A DNA stretch of 47,783 bases from an uncultured Saprospiraceae bacterium (GTDB lineage: Bacteria; Bacteroidota; Bacteroidia; Chitinophagales; Saprospiraceae), in the NCBI GenBank assembly GCA_938010785.1, contig CALLVC010000265.1:1-47783 (forward strand), in the 5' to 3' direction. Under the pieces are notes generated by a model. The model saw only the letters and a list, made by a program, of their open reading frames with translations, made no database searches and was not told where the DNA came from. Positions 16,927 through 25,992 of the stretch are shown in pieces; position 1 is the first letter of the stretch, and each line of letters starts with the position of its first letter. The translations under genes and the position numbers were made by a program.

Positions 16927-17119
16927 AGTTTATATGATATTGTTTGTTTTTTCAAGAATTTTGAGGGAGAATCAATCACTAAGAAGCATAAAAAGTTAAA
17001 TTAAATATCTGCGCGTTTAAAATTAAGAAAAATCATCAGGTTTAAGCTTTTTATTTTCAACTATTAAAGCAATTTGATTATAAAAATATCAATTGATTTT
17101 ACTATAATTTCTAAAAAAC

Positions 17120-17248
17120 TGCTTGTCACAAATTTTAACATCTAGTATAGAATCAACAAGACTATCCCCTTATCTTTGAAGTGTCTTTTATCATCGGGGG
17201 GTAGATAAAAGATATTAGGGGGCAAACTTCGGTTTGTTCCCTTTTTTT
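17120..17248 (+). ncRNA. possible small RNA or leaderless structured transcript
   Basis: This stretch has no ORF but strong structure on the plus strand: TCTTTTATC/GATAAAAGA at 17184-17214, an alternative pairing of CCCCTTATCTTT with the same downstream arm, and a strong terminator at 17218-17248 (10-bp stem GGGGGCAAAC / GTTTGTTCCC, TTCG loop, seven Ts). The operon before it already has its own hairpin 290 nt upstream and the gene after it is on the other strand, so the terminator has no assigned gene. The 5' end is a guess. Confidence 0.35.
17218..17248 (+). terminator. strong orphan intrinsic terminator
   Basis: GGGGGCAAAC-ttcg-GTTTGTTCCC with two G-U pairs and TTTTTTT. Its orientation is plus, opposite to the adjacent minus-strand gene, and its reverse complement has no T-run. 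Confidence 0.85.
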
Positions 17249-17276
17249 GTATTTGGACTTTCCATTTCAAGATTTC

Positions 17277-17576
17277 TCAATACCAATTTTGTTGTCTAAG
17301 ATAATTCAATTTAACGTGTACTTCGGAATTACTATATTCTTTGTAAATGGGAACTTTTATTGAAACTCTAGCTTTGGAGTTAGGATGTAATTTAAACTGA
17401 AAAATTCCTTGTTTTTCAATGTTTAATAAGTCTCCGTTTAGGGATTTAAATTCAACATCAAATTCACCTGACTCCCAAGAGAACGCTGTTTGATTGTCTA
17501 ACTCGATTAAGATATTTAATATATCACAATTTTTACAGTCTTCTCGTTCAATCGTGTCCATACGGATAACCGTCAT
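17277..17576 (-). CDS. 3' part of split zinc-ribbon membrane gene
   Basis: 99-aa reading frame with beta-rich content and a CKNC pair (REDCKNCDILNILIELDN), no signal peptide and no known family. It lies in the same frame as the zinc-ribbon ORF upstream (17598-17810); only seven sense codons (EYQDEIQ) and one TAA separate them. The joined product would be a cytoplasmic zinc ribbon, one membrane helix and this external sandwich-like domain, a common layout for zinc-ribbon proteins. I therefore think this is the tail of an interrupted gene rather than a gene of its own, though an internal ATG start (17576 or 17561) could still allow translation. Confidence 0.5.
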   Translation of the reverse strand: MTVIRMDTIEREDCKNCDILNILIELDNQTAFSWESGEFDVEFKSLNGDLLNIEKQGIFQFKLHPNSKARVSIKVPIYKEYSNSEVHVKLNYLRQQNWY

Positions 17577-17597
17577 TTGAATTTCATCCTGATACTC

Positions 17598-17810
17598 TTA
17601 AAATTTTACTGTTCTATTTTGGCTCGAATTAAAAAGAGGAATCAGTAATGCTGGTAAGATAATTAATGGAATTAAAAACAAAAGGGAAGGATTCCATCTA
17701 CTTTGAAAGGATTGACATTTAGGACATTTTAAAGCATCAGCTAAAATGGACTCTTTACAATATTTACAAATTTTTGTCTCCATGATTTTGGTGTTTTGAT
17801 TTAAATCCAA
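17598..17810 (-). CDS. zinc-ribbon membrane protein, truncated by in-frame stop
   Basis: Up to 70 aa (61 from the Met of METKICKYCKE at 17783, the likelier start). A rubredoxin-like zinc ribbon, CKYC...CPKCQ with two CxxC pairs, is followed by a membrane helix (LLFLIPLIILPALLIPLF). The frame then stops at a TAA (17598-17600) and stays open beyond it for another 106 codons. The ribbon-plus-helix part alone would be a very short membrane protein with nothing on the far side, which argues that the TAA is a nonsense mutation. Readthrough or a two-protein arrangement remains possible. Confidence 0.6.
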   Translation of the reverse strand: MDLNQNTKIMETKICKYCKESILADALKCPKCQSFQSRWNPSLLFLIPLIILPALLIPLFNSSQNRTVKF

Positions 17811-18017
17811 TAACTCTAAATTAAGTGAAGCAAAGTAAAAATCAAAAAAATAATCGACAAAAAGACAAATGTATTCGTTGAATAGATTTGAAATACCCGC
17901 ATGAACAAAGTTTAAAAGTTAAGAGACGTGAATGAGGATAGCTATTTTAGGTGGTGACTTATTAGGAATAAATTCGTCTTACAAATACTATTTACAGTAA
18001 CAATTAAAATAATAACC

Positions 18018-18134
18018 ATGCGTGGAATATTAAGAATGTTAATGATGTTTGGACCGATGCTTTACAAAATGTATCAAAAATATCAGCGAAATAACCCTAA
18101 ACAGCAACCACCACAAAATCCTGATAATCAGTAA
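18018..18134 (+). CDS. 38-aa basic membrane-associated small protein
   Basis: Too short for the ORF track. The ATG at 18018 opens a 38-codon frame: a hydrophobic, Met-rich first third (MRGILRMLMMFGPMLYKMY), then a basic segment (QKYQRNN) and a Pro/Gln-rich tail, ending in TAA at 18132. The pattern of an N-terminal amphipathic or membrane segment followed by a positive tail resembles small proteins I have seen in other Bacteroidota, but I cannot name a family. A MITE inserted 15 nt after the stop with a 9-bp duplication, leaving the frame intact. Confidence 0.5.
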   Translation: MRGILRMLMMFGPMLYKMYQKYQRNNPKQQPPQNPDNQ

Positions 18135-18140
18135 GAATAC

Positions 18141-18442
18141 CTAGAACTATAGGGCGAACGAAAAGTCAAAATTGTAATATATAAACCTTTAAAAATTGAT
18201 AGCCGATGTTTGAAGATTGCATCCATAGCCGTCAGGCTAAGTGATTATTGACCGAAAAGCAGGAGATACTTTGAAAGTATCTCCTGCTAGGGGAGCCTAG
18301 AAAGCGATACTTTCAGCGTATCTCTTTCTTTTACCCTCACGGCTATGGATTGCATCTTCAAACCAATATTTCAGCGGTTTTTAACTTTTATCAGTCAATT
18401 ACATATTATAAGAACGACTTTTCGTTCGCCCTACTAGAACTA
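18141..18442. mobile_element. 284-bp MITE with 9-bp target-site duplication
   Basis: The element is 18150-18433. Its ends are perfect 18-bp inverted repeats, TAGGGCGAACGAAAAGTC and its complement, and the direct repeat CTAGAACTA flanks it on both sides (18141-18149, 18434-18442). The interior continues the inverted symmetry (GTTTGAAGAT...CCATAGCCGT on both arms) and in the centre has two hairpins, AGCAGGAGATACTT with its complement (18258-18288) and AGAAAGCGATAC with an imperfect complement (18299-18330). There is no ORF. It is a non-autonomous element that would be moved by a transposase elsewhere; the 9-bp duplication is consistent with several IS families. Confidence 0.88.
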
Positions 18443-18528
18443 AAAAAGAAAATATAGGTAGAGGATTTAAAATCATCACCTATACTTTCTTTTCGTTTGC
18501 GACACAGCTATTGGCTTAAAAAGTTGCT

Positions 18529-18738
18529 TTATTCGTAAAGATATTGCTCACTTGGCCTATCAGAAAGATATTCTACTAACTCCCACTCAAAACCTGCTTG
18601 GTCATAATAATAGGCTCGCTTTCTAAACTTTTCTATAGGTGTATCAATACCTTTGTTATACCCGCCTTCCAATAATTTCTTTTCAATTTCTTGTAGATTA
18701 GAGACTATTAATGCTATAAGGAGCGGCACCTGAATCAT
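18529..18738 (-). pseudogene. truncated glyoxalase/VOC family protein
   Basis: 69-aa frame that matches only the second beta-alpha-beta-beta-beta module of a VOC (glyoxalase/bleomycin resistance) protein: VSNLQEIEKKLLEGGY, GIDTPIEKFRKRAYYYD and QAGFEWELVEYLSD. VOC proteins of this kind have two such modules and about 125-140 residues, so the first half and one metal ligand are missing; the expected His at the module start is Leu (LLIALIVSNL). The porP stop codon lies 8 nt upstream, leaving no room for the missing part. It is probably a remnant left by a deletion. Confidence 0.65.
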
Positions 18739-18746
18739 GGCAGATA

Positions 18747-19808
18747 CTAAAACTTAGGGCAAACCACCTTCCCCCGCTTTCTATTTTTTGCAGGAACAAT
18801 GTAAGTAAAAGAGACTTCAAAAGCCCCACGTGCATTAGAGGCAGGCGTTAGTTGAGAGGTATTAATATCATAACTTAAACCGAGCGTCCAAGTTTTCATT
18901 TCTAGCATACTAGTAACAGTAATGGCTTCAAAAGCGACCCCAGCTATTTCTTTGCCAGAGACATGTGCCCAAGCGCCAATCCTTAAAGCTAAATCATCTT
19001 CATCTCCAGAGGTATATCTAAAGTTAGTACCAATATTTACATCGGTTGCAGGACCTTGAAAAAAGACAGAAGCAGCGGGTAATAGACTTAAATATTTTGT
19101 GATGCCAAGTTCGCCACCAAAATGGCCAACGTATCTTCTATGTAATCGGTCAACTCCCGTTTCAAAAATGGAGATATTTGGGGTGTTTAAGTGATAAATG
19201 GCGCCACCAGCATAAAAGGAATAATCATTGCCAACAATATACCACAATAAGCCTGCACTAAAATCGGGATAAACGCCACCTGTTCTACTTTCTATTTCAC
19301 CAGAAGGTAAATCAAAATTGATGACTTCGTTGCCAGCGTCGTATTGTCCACTAAACCAGAGGTCGCTCCAATCTAAGGAATGTTGTCCGATGCCAGCTTG
19401 TGCCCCTGCGACTAGATAGAAATCTTTTTCTTTGCCACCACCCAAATATTTCATGAAGGATAGATTGGCTTGCCCTTTCGTTCTTTTGAGTCTTGAAGCA
19501 CCCGCTTGGTCTTGTAAGGCATTAAAGCCAATACCTAAATAATCACTTTTTCTGATGTTTATGCGATAATCATAATGAGCAGCTACAGTTCTAAATGGGG
19601 CTTCGTTGAGGACAGAAGACCATTGGTCTCTATAGTTGATAATAAAGCGCATTTGGCCATCATGCACGACACTAAGTGCAGGGTTTAATTGGTCAGGAGC
19701 AGCATAAAATTGGGCAAACCGTGGGTCCTGTGCCATTGCGCTTTGCAAGATACCTAAGAAAAAGAAAAGATATAAGCCCCATTTTATGGGCCAGTTTTTA
19801 TAGCTCAT
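18747..19808 (-). CDS. PorP/SprF family T9SS membrane protein (adhesin partner)
   Basis: 353-aa outer-membrane beta-barrel. A signal peptide ending in SAMAQ is followed by DPRFAQFYAAPDQLNPALS and NYRDQWSSV, the PorP/SprF signature, and the C-terminus is CPKF. It starts 4 nt after the stop of the 2059-aa adhesin, so the two are translated together. In gliding Bacteroidota SprF is needed to export and anchor the SprB adhesin, and this gene order (adhesin, then SprF-like) matches. It is clearly related to the orphan PorP at 2595. Confidence 0.92.
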   Translation of the reverse strand: MSYKNWPIKWGLYLFFFLGILQSAMAQDPRFAQFYAAPDQLNPALSVVHDGQMRFIINYRDQWSSVLNEAPFRTVAAHYDYRINIRKSDYLGIGFNALQDQAGASRLKRTKGQANLSFMKYLGGGKEKDFYLVAGAQAGIGQHSLDWSDLWFSGQYDAGNEVINFDLPSGEIESRTGGVYPDFSAGLLWYIVGNDYSFYAGGAIYHLNTPNISIFETGVDRLHRRYVGHFGGELGITKYLSLLPAASVFFQGPATDVNIGTNFRYTSGDEDDLALRIGAWAHVSGKEIAGVAFEAITVTSMLEMKTWTLGLSYDINTSQLTPASNARGAFEVSFTYIVPAKNRKRGKVVCPKF

Positions 19809-19812
19809 AAAA

Positions 19813-22800
19813 TTATCTAATTAAAGTGGTACTACCTTTATAAATTTCTACAGAACCATCTGGGAAAACGACTTCTAATATCCAAACAAATACCCCGGTA
19901 TTGAGGGCTTGTCCCTTAAATGTTCCATCCCAAGTATTTTTGGAATTATTGACGCTCAAATCATTTGATTGGAAAACAGTTTCTCCCCAACGGTCGAAAA
20001 CAGTAAAGGATTGAATGGTTAAATTTTCTTTTCCATGAATTAATAAAAAGTCATTTTCTCCATCTCCATTTGGCGAAAAGCCAGTTGGCACAAATACTTT
20101 TTTAGTTTTAGCAACTTGAATGTTGATATTAGCCGTAGCCTCACAACCATTACCGTCGATTGCGTATAATTCATATCTGGTTTCGCCTTCGGGTTTAATC
20201 ACAATTTCATCACATAAATCTTCGCAATTAAAAGTATTTGGTGCATTAGCGGTCCAACTATATTGGACATTTCCTATATTATTCAGAAATCTAGCAGATA
20301 ATAAGGTTGAATCTCCTTGTTCAATAGTCGTTAGGTCGCTTAGAATACTGATTTCAAACACAGGTGGCGTTTCTATAGAGATATTTTCACTTTCCCAAAT
20401 ACAATCATTGCCATCTTTTATATAAGTCCTATAAGTGCCAGCGGTCAGCCCAACTATATTACTTAAACCAGTGAAATTATTACCATCCAAGCTATAAGAA
20501 AAGGGTGCTTTCCCACCAATAGGAGATATTATCAATGTGCCATTCGCATCTCCAAAACATGAAACATCTGTAGCCTCTGCGCTGCCGTCCAAAGGATTTG
20601 GAGCTACTAACTCAAAGGATTCAGTGATACTACAATCGTTTTCATCGGTCAGTTCTAAGGAATAATTACCAGATGCCACATTAACTAATTGAGGTGCAGT
20701 ACTGCCATTTGACCAGTTATAATTTAAGGTTCCAGTTCCCCCCGTCGCAGAAATATTAATCCGCCCTTTCATATCTCCTACACACAAATTGGGGTTTAAT
20801 TGTATATCCTCTATAACAATTGCACTAGGTTCCCTAATGGTATCTGAAACGGACACGGAACAGTTATTTCCGTCGATTAAAGTAAAGGTATATATTCCAG
20901 CAGGCAAATCCATTGCTTTATCCGAAGTGGTGTTAATCGCATTAGCGCTCCAACCTACACTAGCAATATCATTGACATTATTGGTGGCTTGTACAATTAT
21001 TTGACCATCTTGTAATCCGAAACAACTAATATCCGTTTTAGCTAAAATTACACTTATAGGTTCTGGTGCTTCTAGCAGTCTGCTTAATGTTTGACTACAT
21101 CCAATTTGGTCCATCACAGTAACATGATAAGTAGTATTTCCTGCTAAATTATCTATGAAACTTTGGTTGATATTCGGGGCGGTACTCCAATTAATTTGAT
21201 AATTATCGGCTATACCATTTCCTTGCCCACCTGTAATAGGAGAGAGGGCCATTCTACCATTGGTAGCATCCGCACATGTTGGCTTTGCTTCAATGATAGA
21301 AAAAGTAATCGAATCAAATTCAGTTACTGAAACACTATCAATTATTTGACAATTATTCTCGTCTGTAATGGTGATTATATGCTTTCCTGCGTTTAGATTA
21401 TTAGCTATATTTTGGGAACTACCCGAACTCCAATTATATTGATAAGTATTGCCAGTCCCACCTTGAGTGGTCAGGACTCCTCGATTAGTGTTTTGATTGA
21501 AACATGCAGTATCTGTTTGAAGAAAAGAAGTCGAAATTTGGCTGTTAGGCTGTGTGACTTCTATTGCACCTTGAGCCGTACAGCCTATCCCGTCGGTTAT
21601 GGTGACCGTGTAGTTTCCTGCTATCAAATCTAAAGCAGTATTTTCTGTTTGAGCCTCCCTATCATTCCATAGATAGGAATAGGGTTGTGTGCCACCACCA
21701 GTAACAATCACCCTAGCTGCACCTTCTCTACCATCAAAACAATTATTATCGTTTTTATTTAGTTGAAAGGTAATCGGAGGAGTTGCTGCTAAATTAACGG
21801 ATACAGGCAAAATAGTACATCCATTTCCATCTGATAAACTCAAAACATGGTCCCCAGAGGAAATTCCTAAATAAGGATTTGCCGTAGATTGATTATTATC
21901 CCAATTTAGATTATACGGCTGGACTCCACCCGAAATAAAAGCTTGTAAACGACCATCCACTCCATCATGACAAAGCGGAGGTGTTTGGGTAATACTATCT
22001 ACTTGTAAAGGCGGAGGTCCTTCTACAAGTGCCGTATCTATTGTTTGACAATTATTTTCATCTTGAATGGTGACGGCGTATTTTCCTGGTAATAAATTTT
22101 CATTAAATGCATTCGTATTGCCATTTTCCCATTGGAAAGTAAGTATGCCACTTCCTCCAACTGCATTCGCAGTAACACTACCATCAGACCTATTATGACA
22201 GCTTGTTGGATTACTATCAAAATTGACCGTTATAATCGAAGCAGGTTCTACCAAAATCGATTGAAAAGCCTCACAGCCGTTCACATCTGTAACCGTCACA
22301 TTGTAGGTGTCAGGGGAAAGATTAATAGCGGTTTGAGTTGTTTGTTGGGTCGTATCATCCCAAATAAAAGTATACGGAGCGGTCCCGCCTAGAAAAGATA
22401 CGGTTGCCGTACCATCTGCGCCATTACTACAGGATGGAGGAGTGTAAGCAACAGAAATAGCTAAAGGGTTCGGGGCAGAAATTGCTTTTTGGACTTCTTT
22501 GTCACAACCATTATTATCCGTAACGGTCAAAAAATAAACATCTTCCTTTAATCCAAAAGTAAATTGATTTGTTTGTCCTGTACTCCATTTATACTTATAA
22601 GGAGTAATCCCACCTTCGACATTGGCTAATAAAGCCGCATCTGTTTCGCCCGGACAGGATAAAGGTTCTTCTTGGAAGTCTACCGTTATTTCTTCGGGTT
22701 GAGTAACGGTAATAGTTTGCTGAGTTTGACAGTTATTGTCATCTTCAATCATTACTGTATAGTCTCCAATATCTAGTCCTATAGCAGCGGAACCTGATTG

Positions 22801-25800
22801 CCCATTATCCCAATCAAAAGCATAGGGAGGTGTACCACCAGTAACTTTTACAGTTGCTTCTCCATCTGCCATTTCAAAACAGGTGACAGGTTTTTCTGAA
22901 GCTATGGCTTGTAATGCAGATGGTTCAATAATTTCTAGGGTATCTGATGCTTCACAATTATTTTCATCAGCAACAGTCACAAAGTATTGACCACTAGACA
23001 GATTATTAAGCGTTAAATCTTGACTACTTGTGTGTGCCCATGAAAGCACATTGAAACTCCCTACACCACCTGTTGGTAATACAGTGACAGTTCCATCGTT
23101 GTCTCCAAAACAGTCGAGTACCTCGGTATCAAAACTAATAGTGATTTCGGGTGGAGCAGTTATTTCAAAGGTAATCGTATCTGCACAAGTCTGTAAATCT
23201 TCGACCAAAAGGGAATACTCACCTGGAGCTAATCCGTCAAATCTATTATTTCTTTGTGGACTTTCATTATTAAGCGTATAGGTATAAATGCCATCTCCAC
23301 CAGTTGCGTTTATTTCCACCACAGCGTCTTCACTTTTATGACAATTAGTAACTAAATCATTGCTTCCTAAAGTAGCATTCAAATCGCAGAATTTATAAAC
23401 AACTGCACGACTTGTAAATTTTGTATTACAAGGAAAGTCATCATAAACGCCTCTAACTTGAACATTAAAAGGCGTATTTTGACTTAAATTTTCATAAATG
23501 TGAAATAAAGGACCACTAGTTGGCTCCCAATCTTGTGTATTGGTACTTATTTCGTAACTATCAACTCCTGGGACAGGGTCCCAATTAATTAAAAGCTGTC
23601 CATTTTCTAAGCTAAAATCGCTAATACCTAGGACCGTTTCATCTATTCCTAAAACCTTAATTTGAAGAGTGTCTTTGACAATACATCCTTCAAAATCCTT
23701 TTCTAAAATATAAGAAGTGGTAGAAGTTGGAGATGCTGATGGGTTAGTACATTCAGTACAACTTAAATTATCGGAAGGCGACCAAGTAAATGTTGCATTG
23801 CTTGGTGACAAAAAGGTCATAGACCAGCTTTTTAATACATTCACATCCGTACTTGCCGCCCCCGCATCATCTGACAGTTTTAGTGTCCAAACCCCATTTA
23901 TATCGGTTCCAGCTAAGTTCTCAAAAGGTTCCTCTGGTAAATAATCTCCAGTGAAGGGACCATCAGTTGCCTCGGTAATTGAGCGGGTAGCATTTGCTGT
24001 AAAACAAGTATTTAAATACCCATCATTTCGACCTCCATTTTCAGAAGATAGATTTAAATGAACGCCATTAGGGGAAATCAAGGTAATCACTAAATCAGAA
24101 TTGAATTCGGAAGTTAAATCCAAACAAACAGATATGAGGTTGCTACCATCCGCTTTTATTTCGTTAGCTGGAACATTGCTAATTTGCAGCGGACTTTCGT
24201 AGGCATTTTCGGGAGGGTGGGTACCATGTGAGAATTCTTGATTCGGGAAAGTTTGAAAAGTCTCGACCCCTAAAACAAATGGGTCTATGGCACTCTCTAA
24301 ATCAATACTTTCCCCAGTACAGATAGTCAAACTATCTTTTTGAAAAAGGTGTTTATCACAATTTAGACAATCAGGATGGTTGTTAGGCAAGACCATAAAT
24401 TGGATTGCGGTATCGTGCACACAACCAAAATTATCTATTGCTTCTAGTACATAATTTGCTTCTCCAGCACTATTTGGCTGGATAACAATTTCATCTTGTT
24501 CATAATCCTTAATGTCTCCTGTATTTTCCCATTGGAAACCAATTATGTTGGTTTGGAAAGTTTCTAAATCTGGATATAAATCTGGATTAATATCCAAACT
24601 CCATGAAAAAATAGTACCATTATCTTGTTCCCATAAATCCGTAACGGTAATTACCCAATCTCCATTCAATGGACAACCCAAAAGAGCTTCCAAACTTTCA
24701 AAAGAATTAAAATCCCCAGAAGGTAAATTATAGGTTTCGTTAGGGCTACTATTGTCATTGTTATTAGCAAATTCTGTCAGGGTTCCATTCTGAGAGGTTG
24801 GAGACCAACAATAATTTGCCCCAATTCCAGCAATTGGTGTAATCCCGTCATTATCCTCTGGAATGCCTAAATAAACTTCTTTATTAATAACGGATTGATT
24901 TTGTAATAAAACGGTATTGCCACTTGGGCAGGTTATCCTAATTTCCATATCGTGCAACCAGGAATGTTCCATGTTGACACAAATGGATTGGAGGTCATCT
25001 ATATCATTTAAAACCTGTCCAGAGTTAAAATCTGTAAACCTAATACTTGTTTCATAAGAAGCACCATTTCCATCGGGTAGGCTAATGGAATCCGAGCGAA
25101 TCCCATTAAACAAAAAGGCGCCATCTTGGTTACAAATCTCAATAGGAGAAGTAATATTATCAGTACCAACACTACTAGCTAATCTAAGTGTGTCGCCCAG
25201 ACAAAGTGCATCTGGAATATTCCCTATTTTAAACAAAGGTTTAGGCGCAACCCTAACCTTTTGAAGTGCGAAATTGGCATTAGTACAACCAAATTGGTCG
25301 GTGATATTTAAGGTAGCTCGATAACCTCCAGCTTTTTCATAAACATGGCTTACATTATTGCCTACCGCAAATTGACCGTCTCCAAAATCCCACTCAAAAG
25401 TACTGGTGGCATCACTATGTGCATAGACTAAATCATTTTGAAGGAAACTTCCTGAACCATTAAAAAAAACTCGTTCTCCTTCGCAAATATCTATCCAGCC
25501 CCTATCCACTGGAACAGATGCTGGTGTCGTTTGGTCAATTTGCGCTTCAATTAATTGACAAGCAGGAATACAATCTATATTGGCTTCCCAACCATTTCCC
25601 ACTTCAATTGAATTACTAGTAAAAGTTACCGTAATACAACCTGTACTGTTGGCAGCAGTAGCTTGCACAATAAAAGGAAAGCCATTAGAAAAGGATTCTG
25701 CACAAAGAATAGAATCAGCAGCAGTATCTAAGCCATCAAAAAAACATAATTTATCACCTGGGCCTAAATCAATTTGAGAAAAAGTCAATCGAATATGTGT

Positions 25801-25992
25801 CCCAACTAAAGGATTTTTACAAATTGTCGTTTGAAGATTTTCATTGTTTTTATAATCATTAGTACTACCACCACTATCTGAAAAGAATCCACCACAGTCG
25901 TTTATCAAAAGGAGATTTTCATCCATTTGATAGTTCTGTCCAAAGGCAGTTCCATTCCAAAATAATAATAAAATAATAGTAGCTCTAATCAT
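19813..25992 (-). CDS. giant T9SS adhesin with SprB-like repeats and gliding C-terminal domain
   Basis: 2059-aa cell-surface protein. Order: signal peptide (about 1-18); CUB-like domain (28-145, C-rich, GDKLCFFDG); PKD domain (about 170-250, FEWDFGDGQF, VSHVYEKAGGY); two proprotein-convertase P-like domains (about 280-470 and 560-730, NGDWVITVTDLW and NGVWTLKLSDDAG); a fibronectin III-like stretch (about 780-865); then 13 SprB-type repeats of about 75 residues, each with C-x-(4,6)-G-x(6)-GG...Y.W.NG...G.Y.V.V.D.NGC; a last Ig/PKD-like unit; and a type B T9SS sorting domain of about 95 residues starting VFVPTGFSPNGDGENDF and containing VFDRWGE. It is exported by the type IX system and attached through the SprF-like protein encoded just downstream. 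Probable roles are adhesion or gliding. Confidence 0.93.
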   Translation of the reverse strand: MIRATIILLLFWNGTAFGQNYQMDENLLLINDCGGFFSDSGGSTNDYKNNENLQTTICKNPLVGTHIRLTFSQIDLGPGDKLCFFDGLDTAADSILCAESFSNGFPFIVQATAANSTGCITVTFTSNSIEVGNGWEANIDCIPACQLIEAQIDQTTPASVPVDRGWIDICEGERVFFNGSGSFLQNDLVYAHSDATSTFEWDFGDGQFAVGNNVSHVYEKAGGYRATLNITDQFGCTNANFALQKVRVAPKPLFKIGNIPDALCLGDTLRLASSVGTDNITSPIEICNQDGAFLFNGIRSDSISLPDGNGASYETSIRFTDFNSGQVLNDIDDLQSICVNMEHSWLHDMEIRITCPSGNTVLLQNQSVINKEVYLGIPEDNDGITPIAGIGANYCWSPTSQNGTLTEFANNNDNSSPNETYNLPSGDFNSFESLEALLGCPLNGDWVITVTDLWEQDNGTIFSWSLDINPDLYPDLETFQTNIIGFQWENTGDIKDYEQDEIVIQPNSAGEANYVLEAIDNFGCVHDTAIQFMVLPNNHPDCLNCDKHLFQKDSLTICTGESIDLESAIDPFVLGVETFQTFPNQEFSHGTHPPENAYESPLQISNVPANEIKADGSNLISVCLDLTSEFNSDLVITLISPNGVHLNLSSENGGRNDGYLNTCFTANATRSITEATDGPFTGDYLPEEPFENLAGTDINGVWTLKLSDDAGAASTDVNVLKSWSMTFLSPSNATFTWSPSDNLSCTECTNPSASPTSTTSYILEKDFEGCIVKDTLQIKVLGIDETVLGISDFSLENGQLLINWDPVPGVDSYEISTNTQDWEPTSGPLFHIYENLSQNTPFNVQVRGVYDDFPCNTKFTSRAVVYKFCDLNATLGSNDLVTNCHKSEDAVVEINATGGDGIYTYTLNNESPQRNNRFDGLAPGEYSLLVEDLQTCADTITFEITAPPEITISFDTEVLDCFGDNDGTVTVLPTGGVGSFNVLSWAHTSSQDLTLNNLSSGQYFVTVADENNCEASDTLEIIEPSALQAIASEKPVTCFEMADGEATVKVTGGTPPYAFDWDNGQSGSAAIGLDIGDYTVMIEDDNNCQTQQTITVTQPEEITVDFQEEPLSCPGETDAALLANVEGGITPYKYKWSTGQTNQFTFGLKEDVYFLTVTDNNGCDKEVQKAISAPNPLAISVAYTPPSCSNGADGTATVSFLGGTAPYTFIWDDTTQQTTQTAINLSPDTYNVTVTDVNGCEAFQSILVEPASIITVNFDSNPTSCHNRSDGSVTANAVGGSGILTFQWENGNTNAFNENLLPGKYAVTIQDENNCQTIDTALVEGPPPLQVDSITQTPPLCHDGVDGRLQAFISGGVQPYNLNWDNNQSTANPYLGISSGDHVLSLSDGNGCTILPVSVNLAATPPITFQLNKNDNNCFDGREGAARVIVTGGGTQPYSYLWNDREAQTENTALDLIAGNYTVTITDGIGCTAQGAIEVTQPNSQISTSFLQTDTACFNQNTNRGVLTTQGGTGNTYQYNWSSGSSQNIANNLNAGKHIITITDENNCQIIDSVSVTEFDSITFSIIEAKPTCADATNGRMALSPITGGQGNGIADNYQINWSTAPNINQSFIDNLAGNTTYHVTVMDQIGCSQTLSRLLEAPEPISVILAKTDISCFGLQDGQIIVQATNNVNDIASVGWSANAINTTSDKAMDLPAGIYTFTLIDGNNCSVSVSDTIREPSAIVIEDIQLNPNLCVGDMKGRINISATGGTGTLNYNWSNGSTAPQLVNVASGNYSLELTDENDCSITESFELVAPNPLDGSAEATDVSCFGDANGTLIISPIGGKAPFSYSLDGNNFTGLSNIVGLTAGTYRTYIKDGNDCIWESENISIETPPVFEISILSDLTTIEQGDSTLLSARFLNNIGNVQYSWTANAPNTFNCEDLCDEIVIKPEGETRYELYAIDGNGCEATANINIQVAKTKKVFVPTGFSPNGDGENDFLLIHGKENLTIQSFTVFDRWGETVFQSNDLSVNNSKNTWDGTFKGQALNTGVFVWILEVVFPDGSVEIYKGSTTLIR

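Noticed and set aside
20120-25777. Plus-strand ORFs of 65-101 aa opposite the adhesin
   Set aside because: They are antisense shadows of a 2059-codon gene with clear domain content.
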